Positions 1 to 9,010 of a stretch of 64,000 nt of DNA are shown here, piece after piece. The DNA comes from Rufibacter roseolus (GTDB lineage Bacteria; Bacteroidota; Bacteroidia; Cytophagales; Hymenobacteraceae): positions 1,178,001 through 1,242,000 of the forward strand of contig NZ_JAFMSU010000002.1 of assembly GCF_017916365.1 (NCBI RefSeq), given 5' to 3'. The first letter of the stretch is position 1, and each line of letters starts with the position of its first letter. The notes beneath the pieces were generated by a model. It was not told where the DNA came from, did not search any database, and was given only the letters and a program-made list of their open reading frames with translations. The position numbers and the translations under genes were made by a program.

Positions 1-334
1 GGATAAGGTCATAGCCGCCTTCTTTGGCGTAGTGGGCAATCTGCTGGGCAACCAGGAAAGCATCGGTAGGTTTCAAATTAACTCTGATGGCGTCATCTGC
101 CCCAATGGCCAAAGCCTTCCGGATATTTGGTTCGGTATCGGCTTCGCCTACGTTCAGTACCGTCACGGTTCCGCCCTGGGCTTCTTTCAGCTCAATGGCG
201 CGGGTAAGGGCATATTCATCGTAAGGGTTAATGACAAACTGAACCCCGGCCGTGTTAAACGCTTTGCCGTCAGGCGAAAAGGTTATTTTGGTGGTGGTAT
301 CAGGCACGTTGCTAATGCAAACTAAGATCTTCAT
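1..334 (-). CDS. etfB: Electron transfer flavoprotein subunit beta, N-terminal part (cut by window edge)
   Basis: The reverse strand opens with an ATG at 334 and stays open to the left edge, giving the first 111 codons. The protein starts MKILVCISNVPDTTTKI and continues with VINPYDEYALTRAIELKEA, NVGEADTEPNIRKALAIGA and DAFLVAQQIAHYAKEGGYD, which is the conserved amino half of EtfB in Bacteroidota. EtfB with EtfA carries FAD/AMP and passes electrons from acyl-CoA dehydrogenases to the quinone pool in the cytoplasm. The rest of the gene, and probably etfA, lies left of the window. It diverges from the TPR gene at 397. Identity is clear from sequence pattern; the partner genes are not visible. 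Confidence 0.92.
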   Translation of the reverse strand, partial: MKILVCISNVPDTTTKITFSPDGKAFNTAGVQFVINPYDEYALTRAIELKEAQGGTVTVLNVGEADTEPNIRKALAIGADDAIRVNLKPTDAFLVAQQIAHYAKEGGYDLI

Positions 335-360
335 TTAACTTAGGGTTAGCTTAATTAAGT

Positions 361-368
361 TAATTTTG
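361..368 (+). promoter_or_regulatory. Candidate -7 box (TAATTTTG) for the TPR gene
   Basis: TAATTTTG matches the Bacteroidota -7 consensus TAnnTTTG exactly and lies about 29 bases before the ATG at 397. No good -33 TTTG box sits 19-20 bases upstream, so the call rests on one element only. Confidence 0.3.
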
Positions 369-396
369 TGGGCAATTTAAAAGAATAATTCATCAA

Positions 397-735
397 ATGG
401 AAACGACCAACAGCAGATTGACGCAACTCCTGGCCTTCTACGAAGAAGATCCGAACGATCCGTTCACCATGTACGCCATCGCGACGGAATACCGCCCTAC
501 AGACCCCGCAAAGGCGCGCTTCTTCTACGAAAAACTGCTGGCCGAGCATCCAGAGTACGTAGGCACCTACTACCACGCGGCCAGTCTCTATCTGCAGCTA
601 GAGGAGCCGGAGCTTGCCAAACAGGCGTACCAGAAAGGCATGCAAATTAGCCGGCAGTTGGGCCAACTACATGCCTTCTCAGAGTTGCAGCAGGCCTACA
701 ACAAGATGATGGGTTTAGATTACGAAGATGATTAA
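397..735 (+). CDS. Small tetratricopeptide-repeat protein
   Basis: A 112-residue acidic cytoplasmic protein without signal peptide or membrane segment. Residues 8-85 read as two to three helix-turn-helix TPR-like units (LAFYEEDPNDPFTMYAIA, ARFFYEKLLAEHPEYVGTYY, AKQAYQKGMQISRQLG), with small residues and tyrosines at the usual TPR packing positions. It ends in an acidic tail DYEDD. TPR proteins are docking scaffolds; no partner can be named. It is divergent from etfB with a 62-base shared upstream region. The start is the first ATG after the candidate -7 box. A coding call is well supported, a function is not. Confidence 0.8.
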   Translation: METTNSRLTQLLAFYEEDPNDPFTMYAIATEYRPTDPAKARFFYEKLLAEHPEYVGTYYHAASLYLQLEEPELAKQAYQKGMQISRQLGQLHAFSELQQAYNKMMGLDYEDD

Positions 736-1126
736 AAAATAGTTTGCATGCATACTATTTTTGCGTTTTTATTCAAATTATACCCCTTTTAGGCCGAAAA
801 CCTGCTTTGCTCCCGCCCTTTCAGGCACCTGGTGAGACAAAGCTGTTTTCGGCCTTATTTTTTGAAAATAGCCTGGAAAGAGCCAGGCAAAAGTCCTATT
901 CCTCTGGCTATCTCCTTTTCAGGTTTCTCCTGTATCATAAGCCCTCTTCTCTTTATCTCTTCTCATTTCACCTGCATCCTGGAAAAGGCTAGGTGAAAGT
1001 AGGGTTACGCCTATCTCCTTCACTTTACCCATATGTTGTTCAAATACTTACCTAATATTTAGGTTAATCTAAACTTTTAATTAGCTTTACCTGTAGAGTT
1101 ATTTAGTTAAATCTTAGCTACGTTCT
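736..1126. other. Gap without a gene; one strong hairpin
   Basis: The gap holds the hairpin at 791-855 and a second small stem (GCCTGG...CCAGGC, about 869-889). An 82-codon open frame from 744 runs straight through both hairpins, has no family resemblance and is taken as noise. The last 90 bases before the gene at 1127 are AT-rich, as expected of a promoter region, but no convincing -33/-7 pair was found. Confidence 0.5.
791..855 (+). terminator. Hairpin terminator after the TPR gene
   Basis: AGGCCGAAAACCTGCTTTG (791-809) pairs with CAAAGCTGTTTTCGGCCT (838-855) with about two mismatches around a 28-base loop, and a T-rich run follows. The arm contains GTTTTCGGCC, related to the dispersed hairpin family of this window. 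Confidence 0.55.
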
Positions 1127-1915
1127 ATGAAAATAACTTTACTTCTCCTGTTAGAGATACTGCCCTTTCTATGCCTGGCGCAAACCGGTCAGGATAGCCT
1201 CAGAGTAAAGCAACCCCTTGAAACGGACCGGCCTGACCAAACGGAGTCTTCCAGCGTGGTGCCATTGGGCACGCTACAGGTGGAAAGTGGTTTTTTCTGG
1301 CAGGTGGAACGACGGAAGGGTCAGAAGATCACCGATGTTCTTTACCCTACCGTTCTCCTGCGCGTGGGCCTGCTGGAAAGAATGGAACTGCGGTTTATAA
1401 CTGAATACTGTAAGTCAACCCTGATCAATGACCGGGGAGCGACTTCCAAACGGGGGTTGAATGCTATGGCGGTGGGCACCAAAATCTATATAACTGAGGA
1501 AAAAGGATTGATCCCTGAAATATCCCTGCTGGGGCACCTTACCCTTCCCTCAGGCTCCTCAGAATTCCGCCCCACCTACGTGGCCCCAGATTTCAGGCTG
1601 TCCCTCTCCCACACCCTGACCAACTCTCTCTGCTTAGGCTATAATTTAGGCTACCACTGGGATGGCGGCACCCCGGAAGGAACCGGCATCTACACCTTGT
1701 CTTTGGCAGCGGATATCAGTGAACGATCGGGGGCGTATGTAGAAGTGTTCGGCGACAAGCCGGAGAAAGGAAGCTGGTGCCACTCAGCCGATGCGGGCTT
1801 CACCTTTTCTCCCCGTTATAATATCCAACTGGATGTATCCATGGCCGTGGGAATCACCTCAGCGTCCCCGGATTACTATCTGAACGCCGGCCTTAGTTTC
1901 AGGATACCCAGGTAA
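1127..1915 (+). CDS. Outer-membrane beta-barrel protein, MetA-pathway/transporter-like (PF13557-type)
   Basis: A 262-residue protein with a signal peptide (MKITLLLLLEILPFLCLAQ, cleavage near residue 19). The mature start carries LETDRPDQTESSSVVPLGTL, the hallmark of the putative phenol-degradation transporter family, followed by alternating hydrophobic strands and a terminal aromatic/arginine strand (YYLNAGLSFRIPR), as in small outer-membrane barrels. Such proteins occur often beside heavy-metal RND pumps in Bacteroidota, and here the Cus/Czc-type operon begins 209 bases downstream on the same strand. Co-transcription is possible but a candidate promoter lies between them. The substrate is unknown. 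Confidence 0.75.
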   Translation: MKITLLLLLEILPFLCLAQTGQDSLRVKQPLETDRPDQTESSSVVPLGTLQVESGFFWQVERRKGQKITDVLYPTVLLRVGLLERMELRFITEYCKSTLINDRGATSKRGLNAMAVGTKIYITEEKGLIPEISLLGHLTLPSGSSEFRPTYVAPDFRLSLSHTLTNSLCLGYNLGYHWDGGTPEGTGIYTLSLAADISERSGAYVEVFGDKPEKGSWCHSADAGFTFSPRYNIQLDVSMAVGITSASPDYYLNAGLSFRIPR

Positions 1916-1990
1916 ATTGTCTTAGCTTTCTTTTTGTGAGGAAACCTGCTTCTTTGCCTGACCTAAAGGCAAACTCGTTCAGGAAATACA

Positions 1991-2021
1991 TTTCAATAAT
2001 TTGCAAAAGGTTGTACGTTTG
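1991..2021 (+). promoter_or_regulatory. Candidate Bacteroidota promoter for the efflux operon
   Basis: TTTC at 1991-1994 is followed after 19 bases by TACGTTTG at 2014-2021. The second element is a perfect match to TAnnTTTG, the first matches three of four bases of TTTG, and the spacing is the usual one. The predicted transcript would start near 2028, leaving about 95 bases of leader before the ATG at 2124. Confidence 0.45.
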
Positions 2022-2123
2022 ACCCTACAGAGGCATTTTTCCTCTCTCATCACTTTCTAATCTGGCTCTAATCAGCCTATAATATGGGCCTTCTACTTTT
2101 GGGCATTCTTAATCAGAGTGCCC

Positions 2124-3434
2124 ATGTTGAAACCCAAATTGATTTTTCTGCATTTCCTGCTGGCATTTACACTCCAGCCAGTTTATGCACACATTACCAG
2201 TAAACCCACCTTTCCTATTACAGCGAAGTCAGATTCGCTGCGTCTTACGCTTTCTGAGGCAGAGCTGCTTTTCCAGGAGCGTAGTCTTCCCCTTTTAGCA
2301 CAGAAAACGGCTATAGAAGCCTCTCGGGCTGCTATCATTCAGGCTAAGTTGTTTGAAAATCCGGTCCTGAGCTTAGACCAGGGTGTCTATAACCCCACCA
2401 ACGGCCGCTATTTTGATGTGACCAAGCAAGGCCAGACGTACGTGCAACTGGACCAACTCTTTTACCTGGCCGGCAAGCGGAACAAACGGGTGCAGGTAGA
2501 GCAACTGAATACTCAGCTCACCGAGCAGGCCTACTTTGATCTGCTGCGCACCCTTCGCTTTGCCCTGCGCACTAGCTTTATTGAACTGCATTACAAACTG
2601 CAAGGCTACAAAGTGCTGCAGGAAAGAACCCAGGCAGTGCAACGGCTGGTCACCGCCCTGGACGGACAATACAGAAAAGGCAACATCCCTTTAAAAGAGA
2701 TTACCAGGCTCAAAGCTTTGCTTTTTCAGTTGGGCAACCAGCAGTTGAGTTTGCTGAACGAGATTCAGAAAGAGCAGGCAGAACTACGGCTGCTCACCAG
2801 CACTCCGGCTACCACAACGCTGGTGCCAGTAGTAAACGAGGCTGCACTTAACAACCTCAACGGTACTGAGCTCTCTTTCGCCCAGCTTTTGGAAACCGCC
2901 CAGGAAAACCGTTATGACCTGAAAGCCGCGGAGACAGACGTCCATTTACAGCAAGCCAATCTGAAGTTGCAGAAAGCATTGGCAGTTCCTGATCTAACCG
3001 TAGGAGCCAATTATGACCGCCAAAGCAACTTCATTCGGGATTATGTGGGCTTGAACGTGTCTGTGCCGCTCCCGCTCTGGAACCGTAATCAAGGCAACAT
3101 CAAAATGGCCCGCCATGAAGTGGACCGCAGCCAGCAGCTCTTGTCTCAGCAGCAACTGGTGGTGGAGAACGAAGTGATGCAGGCCTACCAGAAAGCGCAG
3201 GAAGCCCAGAAGTTCTACGCGTCTTTTGACCCCAACTTCCGGCAAGACTTTGACCGCTTATTGGAAGGCGTGACCTCCAGCTTCGTTCGCCGCAACATCA
3301 GCCTCATTGAGTTCTTGGACTACTACGAAACCTACACTGATAGCATCACCCAATTGCTGGAACTCAGCACCAACCGGTTACGCACCCTAGAGGAAATCAA
3401 TTTCGCCGTGGGCAAACCAGTCATCTCTTATTAA
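2124..3434 (+). CDS. TolC-family outer-membrane efflux protein (CusC/CzcC-like)
   Basis: About 436 residues with a signal peptide (MLKPKLIFLHFLLAFTLQPVYA). Two tandem outer-membrane efflux repeats are visible: one near residues 45-225 (LTLSEAELLFQ, FENPVLSLDQGVYNP, QLDQLFYLAGKRNK) and one near 250-425 (FAQLLETAQENRYDLKAAE, GLNVSVPLPLWNRNQGNI, VENEVMQAYQKAQE). The long heptad-like helices form the periplasmic tunnel and the P-L-W-N-R-N-Q-G motif is typical of CzcC/CusC-like members. It forms the outer-membrane exit duct for the pump encoded downstream. The ATG at 2124 is preferred over an in-frame GTG at 2118 because the signal peptide begins there. It is the first gene of the operon, 41 bases before the adaptor gene. 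Confidence 0.9.
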   Translation: MLKPKLIFLHFLLAFTLQPVYAHITSKPTFPITAKSDSLRLTLSEAELLFQERSLPLLAQKTAIEASRAAIIQAKLFENPVLSLDQGVYNPTNGRYFDVTKQGQTYVQLDQLFYLAGKRNKRVQVEQLNTQLTEQAYFDLLRTLRFALRTSFIELHYKLQGYKVLQERTQAVQRLVTALDGQYRKGNIPLKEITRLKALLFQLGNQQLSLLNEIQKEQAELRLLTSTPATTTLVPVVNEAALNNLNGTELSFAQLLETAQENRYDLKAAETDVHLQQANLKLQKALAVPDLTVGANYDRQSNFIRDYVGLNVSVPLPLWNRNQGNIKMARHEVDRSQQLLSQQQLVVENEVMQAYQKAQEAQKFYASFDPNFRQDFDRLLEGVTSSFVRRNISLIEFLDYYETYTDSITQLLELSTNRLRTLEEINFAVGKPVISY

Positions 3435-3475
3435 TAAGTCAAACTTACCCATTACTTCCCATCTCTTGTATTTAT

Positions 3476-4585
3476 ATGAAAAGTAAAATAGCATCTCCGA
3501 TTCTGGCCTTACTCAGTGGAGTCCTTTTCTTCACTTCCTGCTCAGAAGAAAAGAAGCCTGAACAGAACTCCCCCATCGCTATAAATGAACTGTGCCTCAC
3601 CGATACGCTCTCCAACATGGTGCGGATGGACACCGCGCGGCTGCAGCAAGTCACGAACCAATTGCAACTAGTTGGAAAGATCTCGCTGGATGAGAAAAAG
3701 GTGTTCAAGGTATTCCCGCTGGTGGGCGGACACGTGCAAACCGTGAAGGTGGAAATGGGCGACTACGTGCAGAAAGGCCAGACGCTGGCGGTGATCCGGA
3801 GTGGCGAGATCGCGGAGTTTGAGCAGCAGCGCATTGCCGCGCAGTCAGCTCAGCAATTGGCGCAGAAGAACCTGGACGTAGCCAAAGACATGCTGGCGGC
3901 CGGACTTATCTCCGAGAAAGAACTGCTGGCCGCCCAACAGGAGAAAAAGAACGCCGATGCGGAGGTGCAGCGCTTGAAGCAGATCTACGGCATCTACAGC
4001 ATAGGCAAAGGCTCTGAGTACGTGGTGAAAGCCCCCTCGGCGGGATTTGTGGTGGAGAAAAATATCAACGCCGACATGCAGATCCGCTCAGACAATGACA
4101 CCAACATCTTCACCATCTCAAGCATGAACGAGATCTGGGTCATGGCCAACGTGTTTGAGTCGGATATCTCCAAGATCAAGGAAGGCTACGCCGCAGAGGT
4201 GACCACGCTAAGCTACCCGGATAAGGTGTTCAAAGGCAAGATTGACCGCATCTTCAACGTGCTGGACCCCGAGACCCGCACCATGAAAGTTCGGGTACGC
4301 CTGGACAATCCTGATTTTTCGCTGAAACCGGAGATGTTCGCCAACATCCGATTGCAGTATCCAGATGGCAAGCAACTGCTGGCGGTTCCCGCGCAATCCA
4401 TCGTCTTTGACCAGAGCAAAAATTACGTGATGGTGTACCGCAAACGCTGCGATGTGGAACTGCGGGAAGTACAGGTCTACCAAACCGTGGGCCAGACAAC
4501 TTACCTCCAGAGCGGCCTCCAGGAAGGAGAAAGTGTAATCAGTAAGTACCCGCTCCTGGTTTACAACGCCTCCAAGGCAAAATAA
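3476..4585 (+). CDS. RND efflux periplasmic adaptor lipoprotein (CusB/CzcB-like)
   Basis: A 369-residue membrane-fusion protein. The N-terminus has a lipoprotein signal (VLFFTSCSEEKK, Cys near residue 22). The usual order follows: a first lipoyl half (VFKVFPLVGGHVQTVKVEMG, about 75-95), an alpha-helical hairpin (QQRIAAQSAQQLAQKNLDVA to KKNADAEVQRLKQIYG), a second lipoyl half (VKAPSAGFVVEKNINADMQI), then a beta barrel (FKGKIDRIFNVLDPETRTMK) and a membrane-proximal domain. It bridges the inner-membrane pump and the TolC duct. It sits 41 bases after the TolC gene and 108 before the pump gene; the latter gap contains a hairpin that could tune pump expression relative to the first two genes. Confidence 0.9.
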   Translation: MKSKIASPILALLSGVLFFTSCSEEKKPEQNSPIAINELCLTDTLSNMVRMDTARLQQVTNQLQLVGKISLDEKKVFKVFPLVGGHVQTVKVEMGDYVQKGQTLAVIRSGEIAEFEQQRIAAQSAQQLAQKNLDVAKDMLAAGLISEKELLAAQQEKKNADAEVQRLKQIYGIYSIGKGSEYVVKAPSAGFVVEKNINADMQIRSDNDTNIFTISSMNEIWVMANVFESDISKIKEGYAAEVTTLSYPDKVFKGKIDRIFNVLDPETRTMKVRVRLDNPDFSLKPEMFANIRLQYPDGKQLLAVPAQSIVFDQSKNYVMVYRKRCDVELREVQVYQTVGQTTYLQSGLQEGESVISKYPLLVYNASKAK

Positions 4586-4593
4586 GCTATCCT

Positions 4594-4631
4594 CGTTTTG
4601 GGCCTGTTTTTCTAAAAAGAGGCCCAAAACC
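4594..4631 (+). repeat. Dispersed TTTT/AAAA-core hairpin, copy between adaptor and pump genes
   Basis: GTTTTGGGCC (4595-4604) pairs perfectly with GGCCCAAAAC (4621-4630); the inner part TGTTTTTCTAAAAAGA is the family core. It lies inside the efflux operon, nine bases after the adaptor stop codon. Confidence 0.65.
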
Positions 4632-4693
4632 GAAATCACCAGGTACGCTGTGTCTGGCAAAAGGTAGCCAACATCTCAGTTATTACTTTTCTC

Positions 4694-7600
4694 ATGAATT
4701 CATTCATAAAAAACATCATCGGGTTCTCGCTTAAGAACCGCTTCCTAGTCTTTTTCATTACCGCCGGCATTGTGCTGGCCGGTATCTTCAGCTTTCTGCA
4801 CACGCCCATTGAAGCGTTCCCAGACGTGACCAACACGCGGGTGCAGATCATCACGCAATGGCCCGGCCGCAGCGCCGAGGAAGTGGAGAAGTTTGTGACC
4901 ATACCCATTGAGGTGGAGATGAACGTGGTGCCAAAGAAGACCAGCCTTCGGTCCATCTCGCTTTACGGGTTGTCCGTGGTGACCATGATCTTTGAGGACG
5001 AGGTTGACGACTTCCATGCCCGCCAGTTGGTGGCGAACCAATTGGCGACCGTGAACCTACCTGAGGGCATTGACGCCGAGATGCAGCCCTCAGCGGGGCC
5101 CACCGGCGAGATTTTCCGCTACACCCTGGAAAGTAAAACCAAGGATGTACGCGAACTGAAAACCATTCAGGATTGGGTGATCGACCGCAAACTGAAAGGC
5201 GTGCCTGGGATCGCCGACGTAGTTAGCTTTGGGGGAGAAGTGAAGACCTACGAAGTGAGCGTTGACCCCAGCCTGATTGGTAAATACAACATCACCGCGC
5301 CTGATGTGTACGAGGCCATTGCCAAGAGCAACCTCAACGTGGGCGGCGATGTGATTGAGAAAAACGGGCAGGCGTACGTGGTGCGCGGCATCGGGCAGCT
5401 CAACAACATTTCTGAGATCGAGAACGTGATGGTCACCGATCGCAACGGCGTACCCGTGCTCATCCGCAACGTGGCATCAGTAACTGAGTCGCACTTGCCT
5501 AACCTAGGCTTTGTAGGCCGGGACGAGGAAACCAACCTGGTGGAAGGCATTGTGGTGATGCGCAAAAACGAGAACCCCAGCGAAGTGCTGGAATCGCTCA
5601 AAAACAAGATCACGGAGTTGAACGAACAAGTGCTGCCCGATGACGTGCAGATTAAACCTTTCTATGACCGTTCTGACCTGATTGGTTTTACGACCAAAAC
5701 CGTGTCGCATAACCTTTTAGAGGGAATTGTGCTGGTGACGGCCATTGTGTTCCTGTTCATGGCCGATTGGCGCACCACCATCACGGTAGCCATCATCATT
5801 CCGCTGGCCTTGCTCTTTGCCTTCGTGTGTATGCGCCTCAAAGGAATGTCCGCGAATCTGCTGTCCATGGGGGCTATTGATTTCGGGATCATCATTGACG
5901 GCGCGGTGGTAATGGTGGAAGGTCTGTTTGTGGTGCTGGACAAGAAAGCGCACGAGGTGGGCATGGCCCGTTACAACCTGCTCTCTAAACGCGGCATTAT
6001 CAAGAAAACCGCCATTGATTTAGGCAAGTCTATCTTCTTCTCCAAACTAATCATCATTACTGCCCTGCTGCCAATTTTCGCCTTTCAGAAGGTGGAGGGG
6101 AAAATGTTCTCACCGCTGGCCTACACATTGGGCTTTGCCTTGCTTGGGGCTTTGTTCTTCACCCTCACGCTGGTTCCGGTGCTTTCCAGCATGCTCTTGA
6201 ATAAGAACGTGCGGGAGAAAAACAACCCGTTTGTGAATTTCCTGAACAAGTATGTCTACAAAGGCTTTTCTTTCACCTACAAGCACAAACGAGCCAGCTT
6301 AGTAGTGGCCTTGGCGATCATGGCAGCGGGACTTTTCACTTTCAAATTCCTGGGCTCAGAGTTCCTGCCCCAACTTAACGAGGGCGCTGTGTACGTGCGC
6401 GCCAGCATGCCTATGAGCACGTCTTTGAAGCAGTCCATAGAAATGTCAGAAAAGATCAGGGGCAGCATCCGGTCCTTTGACGAGGTGAAACAGGTAATGT
6501 CCCAGACAGGACGGCCTAACGACGGGACAGACCCCACCGGTTTCTTCAACATTGAGATGCACGTGGACCTGAAGCCCAAGGATGACTGGCACAGGAAAAT
6601 CAGCAAAGAAGAGCTCATCAATGAAATGCAGACCAAACTGGCGGCGTACCAAGGTATCAGCTTCAACTTCTCCCAGCCCATCATGGACAACGTGGAGGAA
6701 GCTGTCTCCGGGGTGAAAGGCTCCATGGCCGTGAAGGTGTTTGGGGATAACCTACAACGGTTAGAAGTTCTGGGTGACCAGGTGTACAATGTGCTCAACA
6801 AGGTGGAAGGCATTGACGACCTGGGTGTGATCAATCTCATTGGGCAGCCCGAGATGCAGATTGAACTGGACCAGCAGCGCATGGCTTCCTACGGCGTCTC
6901 CACCGCCGATGCACAGGCAGTCATTGAAATGGCCATTGGCGGGAAAGGCGCCAGTATCCTCTACGAAGGCGAGCGCAGGTTTGCCATCAGAATCCGCTAC
7001 CAGCAAGAGTTTAGGAACAATGAAGAACAACTGGCCAACCTGCGGGTGCCAACAAGCCACGGAGGAAACATCTCGCTGAAGGAAATTGCCAAGATCAGCA
7101 GCGTGACAGGACCCGCTTTTGTGTACCGCGAAGACAACGCCCGCTTTATTGCTGTCAAATTCTCGGTGCGCGGCCGCGACCTGGGCAGCACCATCAAAGA
7201 AGCGCAGGAGAAAGTAGACCAGGCGGTGAAGCTGGACAAAGGCATGCACCTGGAGTGGAAGGGCGAGTTTGAGAATCAGATCCGGGCCACCGATCGCCTC
7301 ATGGAAGTGGTGCCGGTGAGCATCGTCTTAATCTTCCTGATCTTGTTTGCTTTGTTTGGGAACGGGAAAGACGCGGTGCTGGTGATTTTGAACGTGCCGT
7401 TCGCACTGATAGGTGGTATTCTGGCCCTTTTGATGACCCATACCAACTTCAGTATCTCGGCAGGTGTGGGTTTTATAGCCCTTTTTGGGATTTGCGTGCA
7501 AAACGGGGTGATCCTCATCTCGGTGTTCAAGAACAACCTGCTGGAAGGAATGCCGCTAGCCAAAGCCATTAAAGAAGGAGTGAAAGAGCGCACCCGCCCG

Positions 7601-7834
7601 GTGGTGATGACCGCCATGATGGCCGCCATCGGGCTTTTGCCGGCGGCGCTTTCCACCGGCATCGGGTCCGAGACGCAGAAACCGCTGGCCATTGTGGTGA
7701 TTGGCGGGCTCATCAGCGCCACTGTGCTCACCCTACTCATTTTCCCGCTGCTGTTTGACAGCGTTTACAAGAGAACACTCAAGAAACGAACCAATGCCCA
7801 TGTGGCACGGAAGGCGAATACCGTGCCCGCATAG
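4694..7834 (+). CDS. CusA/CzcA-family heavy-metal efflux RND pump
   Basis: A 1046-residue inner-membrane proton/metal antiporter of full family length. Family features seen: the first membrane helix (residues 15-32) followed by PIEAFPDVTNTRVQI; two large periplasmic loops; two blocks of membrane helices near 340-500 and 870-1030; and the heavy-metal RND signature DFGIIIDGAVVMVE with D396, D402 and E409, matching the charged residues D402, D408 and E415 that CzcA needs for proton coupling. The second loop shows the usual SGVKGSMAVKVFG motif. The MxxM-rich silver/copper site cannot be assigned with confidence, so the metal (Cu/Ag versus Co/Zn/Cd) stays open. Last gene of the operon; a terminator follows at 7879. 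Confidence 0.95.
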   Translation: MNSFIKNIIGFSLKNRFLVFFITAGIVLAGIFSFLHTPIEAFPDVTNTRVQIITQWPGRSAEEVEKFVTIPIEVEMNVVPKKTSLRSISLYGLSVVTMIFEDEVDDFHARQLVANQLATVNLPEGIDAEMQPSAGPTGEIFRYTLESKTKDVRELKTIQDWVIDRKLKGVPGIADVVSFGGEVKTYEVSVDPSLIGKYNITAPDVYEAIAKSNLNVGGDVIEKNGQAYVVRGIGQLNNISEIENVMVTDRNGVPVLIRNVASVTESHLPNLGFVGRDEETNLVEGIVVMRKNENPSEVLESLKNKITELNEQVLPDDVQIKPFYDRSDLIGFTTKTVSHNLLEGIVLVTAIVFLFMADWRTTITVAIIIPLALLFAFVCMRLKGMSANLLSMGAIDFGIIIDGAVVMVEGLFVVLDKKAHEVGMARYNLLSKRGIIKKTAIDLGKSIFFSKLIIITALLPIFAFQKVEGKMFSPLAYTLGFALLGALFFTLTLVPVLSSMLLNKNVREKNNPFVNFLNKYVYKGFSFTYKHKRASLVVALAIMAAGLFTFKFLGSEFLPQLNEGAVYVRASMPMSTSLKQSIEMSEKIRGSIRSFDEVKQVMSQTGRPNDGTDPTGFFNIEMHVDLKPKDDWHRKISKEELINEMQTKLAAYQGISFNFSQPIMDNVEEAVSGVKGSMAVKVFGDNLQRLEVLGDQVYNVLNKVEGIDDLGVINLIGQPEMQIELDQQRMASYGVSTADAQAVIEMAIGGKGASILYEGERRFAIRIRYQQEFRNNEEQLANLRVPTSHGGNISLKEIAKISSVTGPAFVYREDNARFIAVKFSVRGRDLGSTIKEAQEKVDQAVKLDKGMHLEWKGEFENQIRATDRLMEVVPVSIVLIFLILFALFGNGKDAVLVILNVPFALIGGILALLMTHTNFSISAGVGFIALFGICVQNGVILISVFKNNLLEGMPLAKAIKEGVKERTRPVVMTAMMAAIGLLPAALSTGIGSETQKPLAIVVIGGLISATVLTLLIFPLLFDSVYKRTLKKRTNAHVARKANTVPA

Positions 7835-7878
7835 TTTTGATAGGTTTGACTGTTTGTGTAACGGTTCGTTCTTGAGTG

Positions 7879-7913
7879 AACCGGGGTGGCCTTGTGCTAC
7901 CCCGGTTACTTTT
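7879..7913 (+). terminator. Rho-independent terminator of the efflux operon
   Basis: AACCGGGGT (7879-7887) pairs with ACCCCGGTT (7899-7907) around a short loop and is followed by ACTTTT. Confidence 0.7.
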
Positions 7914-8061
7914 AATGAAAAGGCGTTGGGAGTTTATCATGCTTTTACCTCCTCTTATTCAACCTCATAGTTGCTAAAAGTTCTATCAATCAAATCGACG
8001 GGGCTTCTATTCAGGCAAATATTTCCCTTAAAAGTCTGTACATCTTTCAAGAAACAAACCC

Positions 8062-8763
8062 ATGGAAACATGCATTGAGAAGTATAACAACCTGCAGAAA
8101 CAGATGGTAAGTGAGATTGCTGGGGAGAGGATGACACGAGAAAATGGATCGGCAGCCTCTTATAAATCCTTTATAGAAGACATCCACTGGAATACATTAC
8201 ATCGCTCCATCCACGTAATTGAGGTGGGAGAACTGGCGAAGAAGAGTTTTGTCAAATATGGCTTGGACGGTTTAGCCAGCCACCCCGAAGTAGGTGGCCG
8301 TTACCTGAGGTTATTTGGTTTACTAAGTGCGGTGTTTCAGCAAAAACTGGCCATTGAGAACTTATTGGAGATTTATCAGATAGAGGAAAAGAAGAAGATT
8401 TCTTCCAGTCTGAATAGCTCTGAGATCATTGAACTGTGCAACAAACTAGGGGTACATGCCACTTATTTCAGAAATCAACAGGCGGAAACTGAAAGTCAAT
8501 TCTATGTTTGTGAGACCTCCAGGTCAGAGATAGAAGTAAGCAAGATCAAACAATTAATTAGGAAATATGAGTTTGAAAGTGTTGATCTGCTGTATGACTT
8601 GAAATGCTTTGATAAAAAGGTGGAATTAACCTTATCGTTTATCATTGCAAAGATCCTAAAGAAGGAATTCAATAACCAAGGCGAATACTACGATCAATAT
8701 AGGGCCATAAACAGCCAGAAGGATTTTATATCTGATGCAGGCAACCGTGGGTCAAATTCATAA
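8062..8763 (+). CDS. Hypothetical alpha-helical cytoplasmic protein
   Basis: A 233-residue protein that I do not recognise. It has no signal peptide or membrane segment, is rich in Glu, Lys, Ser and Ile, and looks mostly helical (VIEVGELAKKSFVKYG, LLEIYQIEEKKKISSSLNSS, ISKIKQ-like and YEFESVDLLYDLKCFDKKVE). Codons are AT-richer than in the flanking metal-efflux and two-component genes, which suggests a different history or weak selection. It stands alone between a terminator and the convergent kinase gene. The ATG at 8062 is the first in frame. Coding likelihood is high from length and composition; function unknown. Confidence 0.65.
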   Translation: METCIEKYNNLQKQMVSEIAGERMTRENGSAASYKSFIEDIHWNTLHRSIHVIEVGELAKKSFVKYGLDGLASHPEVGGRYLRLFGLLSAVFQQKLAIENLLEIYQIEEKKKISSSLNSSEIIELCNKLGVHATYFRNQQAETESQFYVCETSRSEIEVSKIKQLIRKYEFESVDLLYDLKCFDKKVELTLSFIIAKILKKEFNNQGEYYDQYRAINSQKDFISDAGNRGSNS

Positions 8764-8830
8764 TGCGTGATCTGATTGGCTGGTTGGCTTCTTGTGTACT
8801 AAAACGCGTCCGACGTTATGGTGTAACGTC

Positions 8831-8902
8831 GCTACAGGATACTAAATGTAGCGTCATTGCAGTGCTACGACGCCATCCGGCAGGATGATAAGGCGCTGGC
8901 CT
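8831..8902. repeat. Copy 1 of a ~72-base intergenic element
   Basis: This stretch aligns with 30305-30377 over its whole length (shared GCTACAG at the left, TACyArATG, and ATCCGGC then GATGA and CT-GCCT at the right), roughly two thirds identical with one two-base gap. The left part can pair with itself (CGCTACA...TGTAGCG). No coding content. Confidence 0.4.
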
Positions 8903-8981
8903 CCAAACGCGGTTGTACTACTCGTTGGCCTCTATTAACAGCTTTATTCCTTTTCAAATTTTATTATATAACTTGTTTACA

Positions 8982-9010
8982 GCCTCTTTTTATAAAAATG
9001 GGCCTAAAAC
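8982..9010. repeat. Dispersed TTTT/AAAA-core hairpin, degenerate copy next to the kinase stop codon
   Basis: GCCTCTTTTTATAAAAATGG with GGCCTAAAAC at its right end repeats the family pattern. It abuts the stop codon of the kinase gene (9011-9013), so on the reverse strand it would be the first structure after translation ends. Confidence 0.5.

Noticed and set aside
744..992. 82-codon forward open frame after the TPR gene
   Set aside because: It runs through two hairpins, starts nine bases after a stop codon, has a low-complexity aromatic composition and no family pattern.
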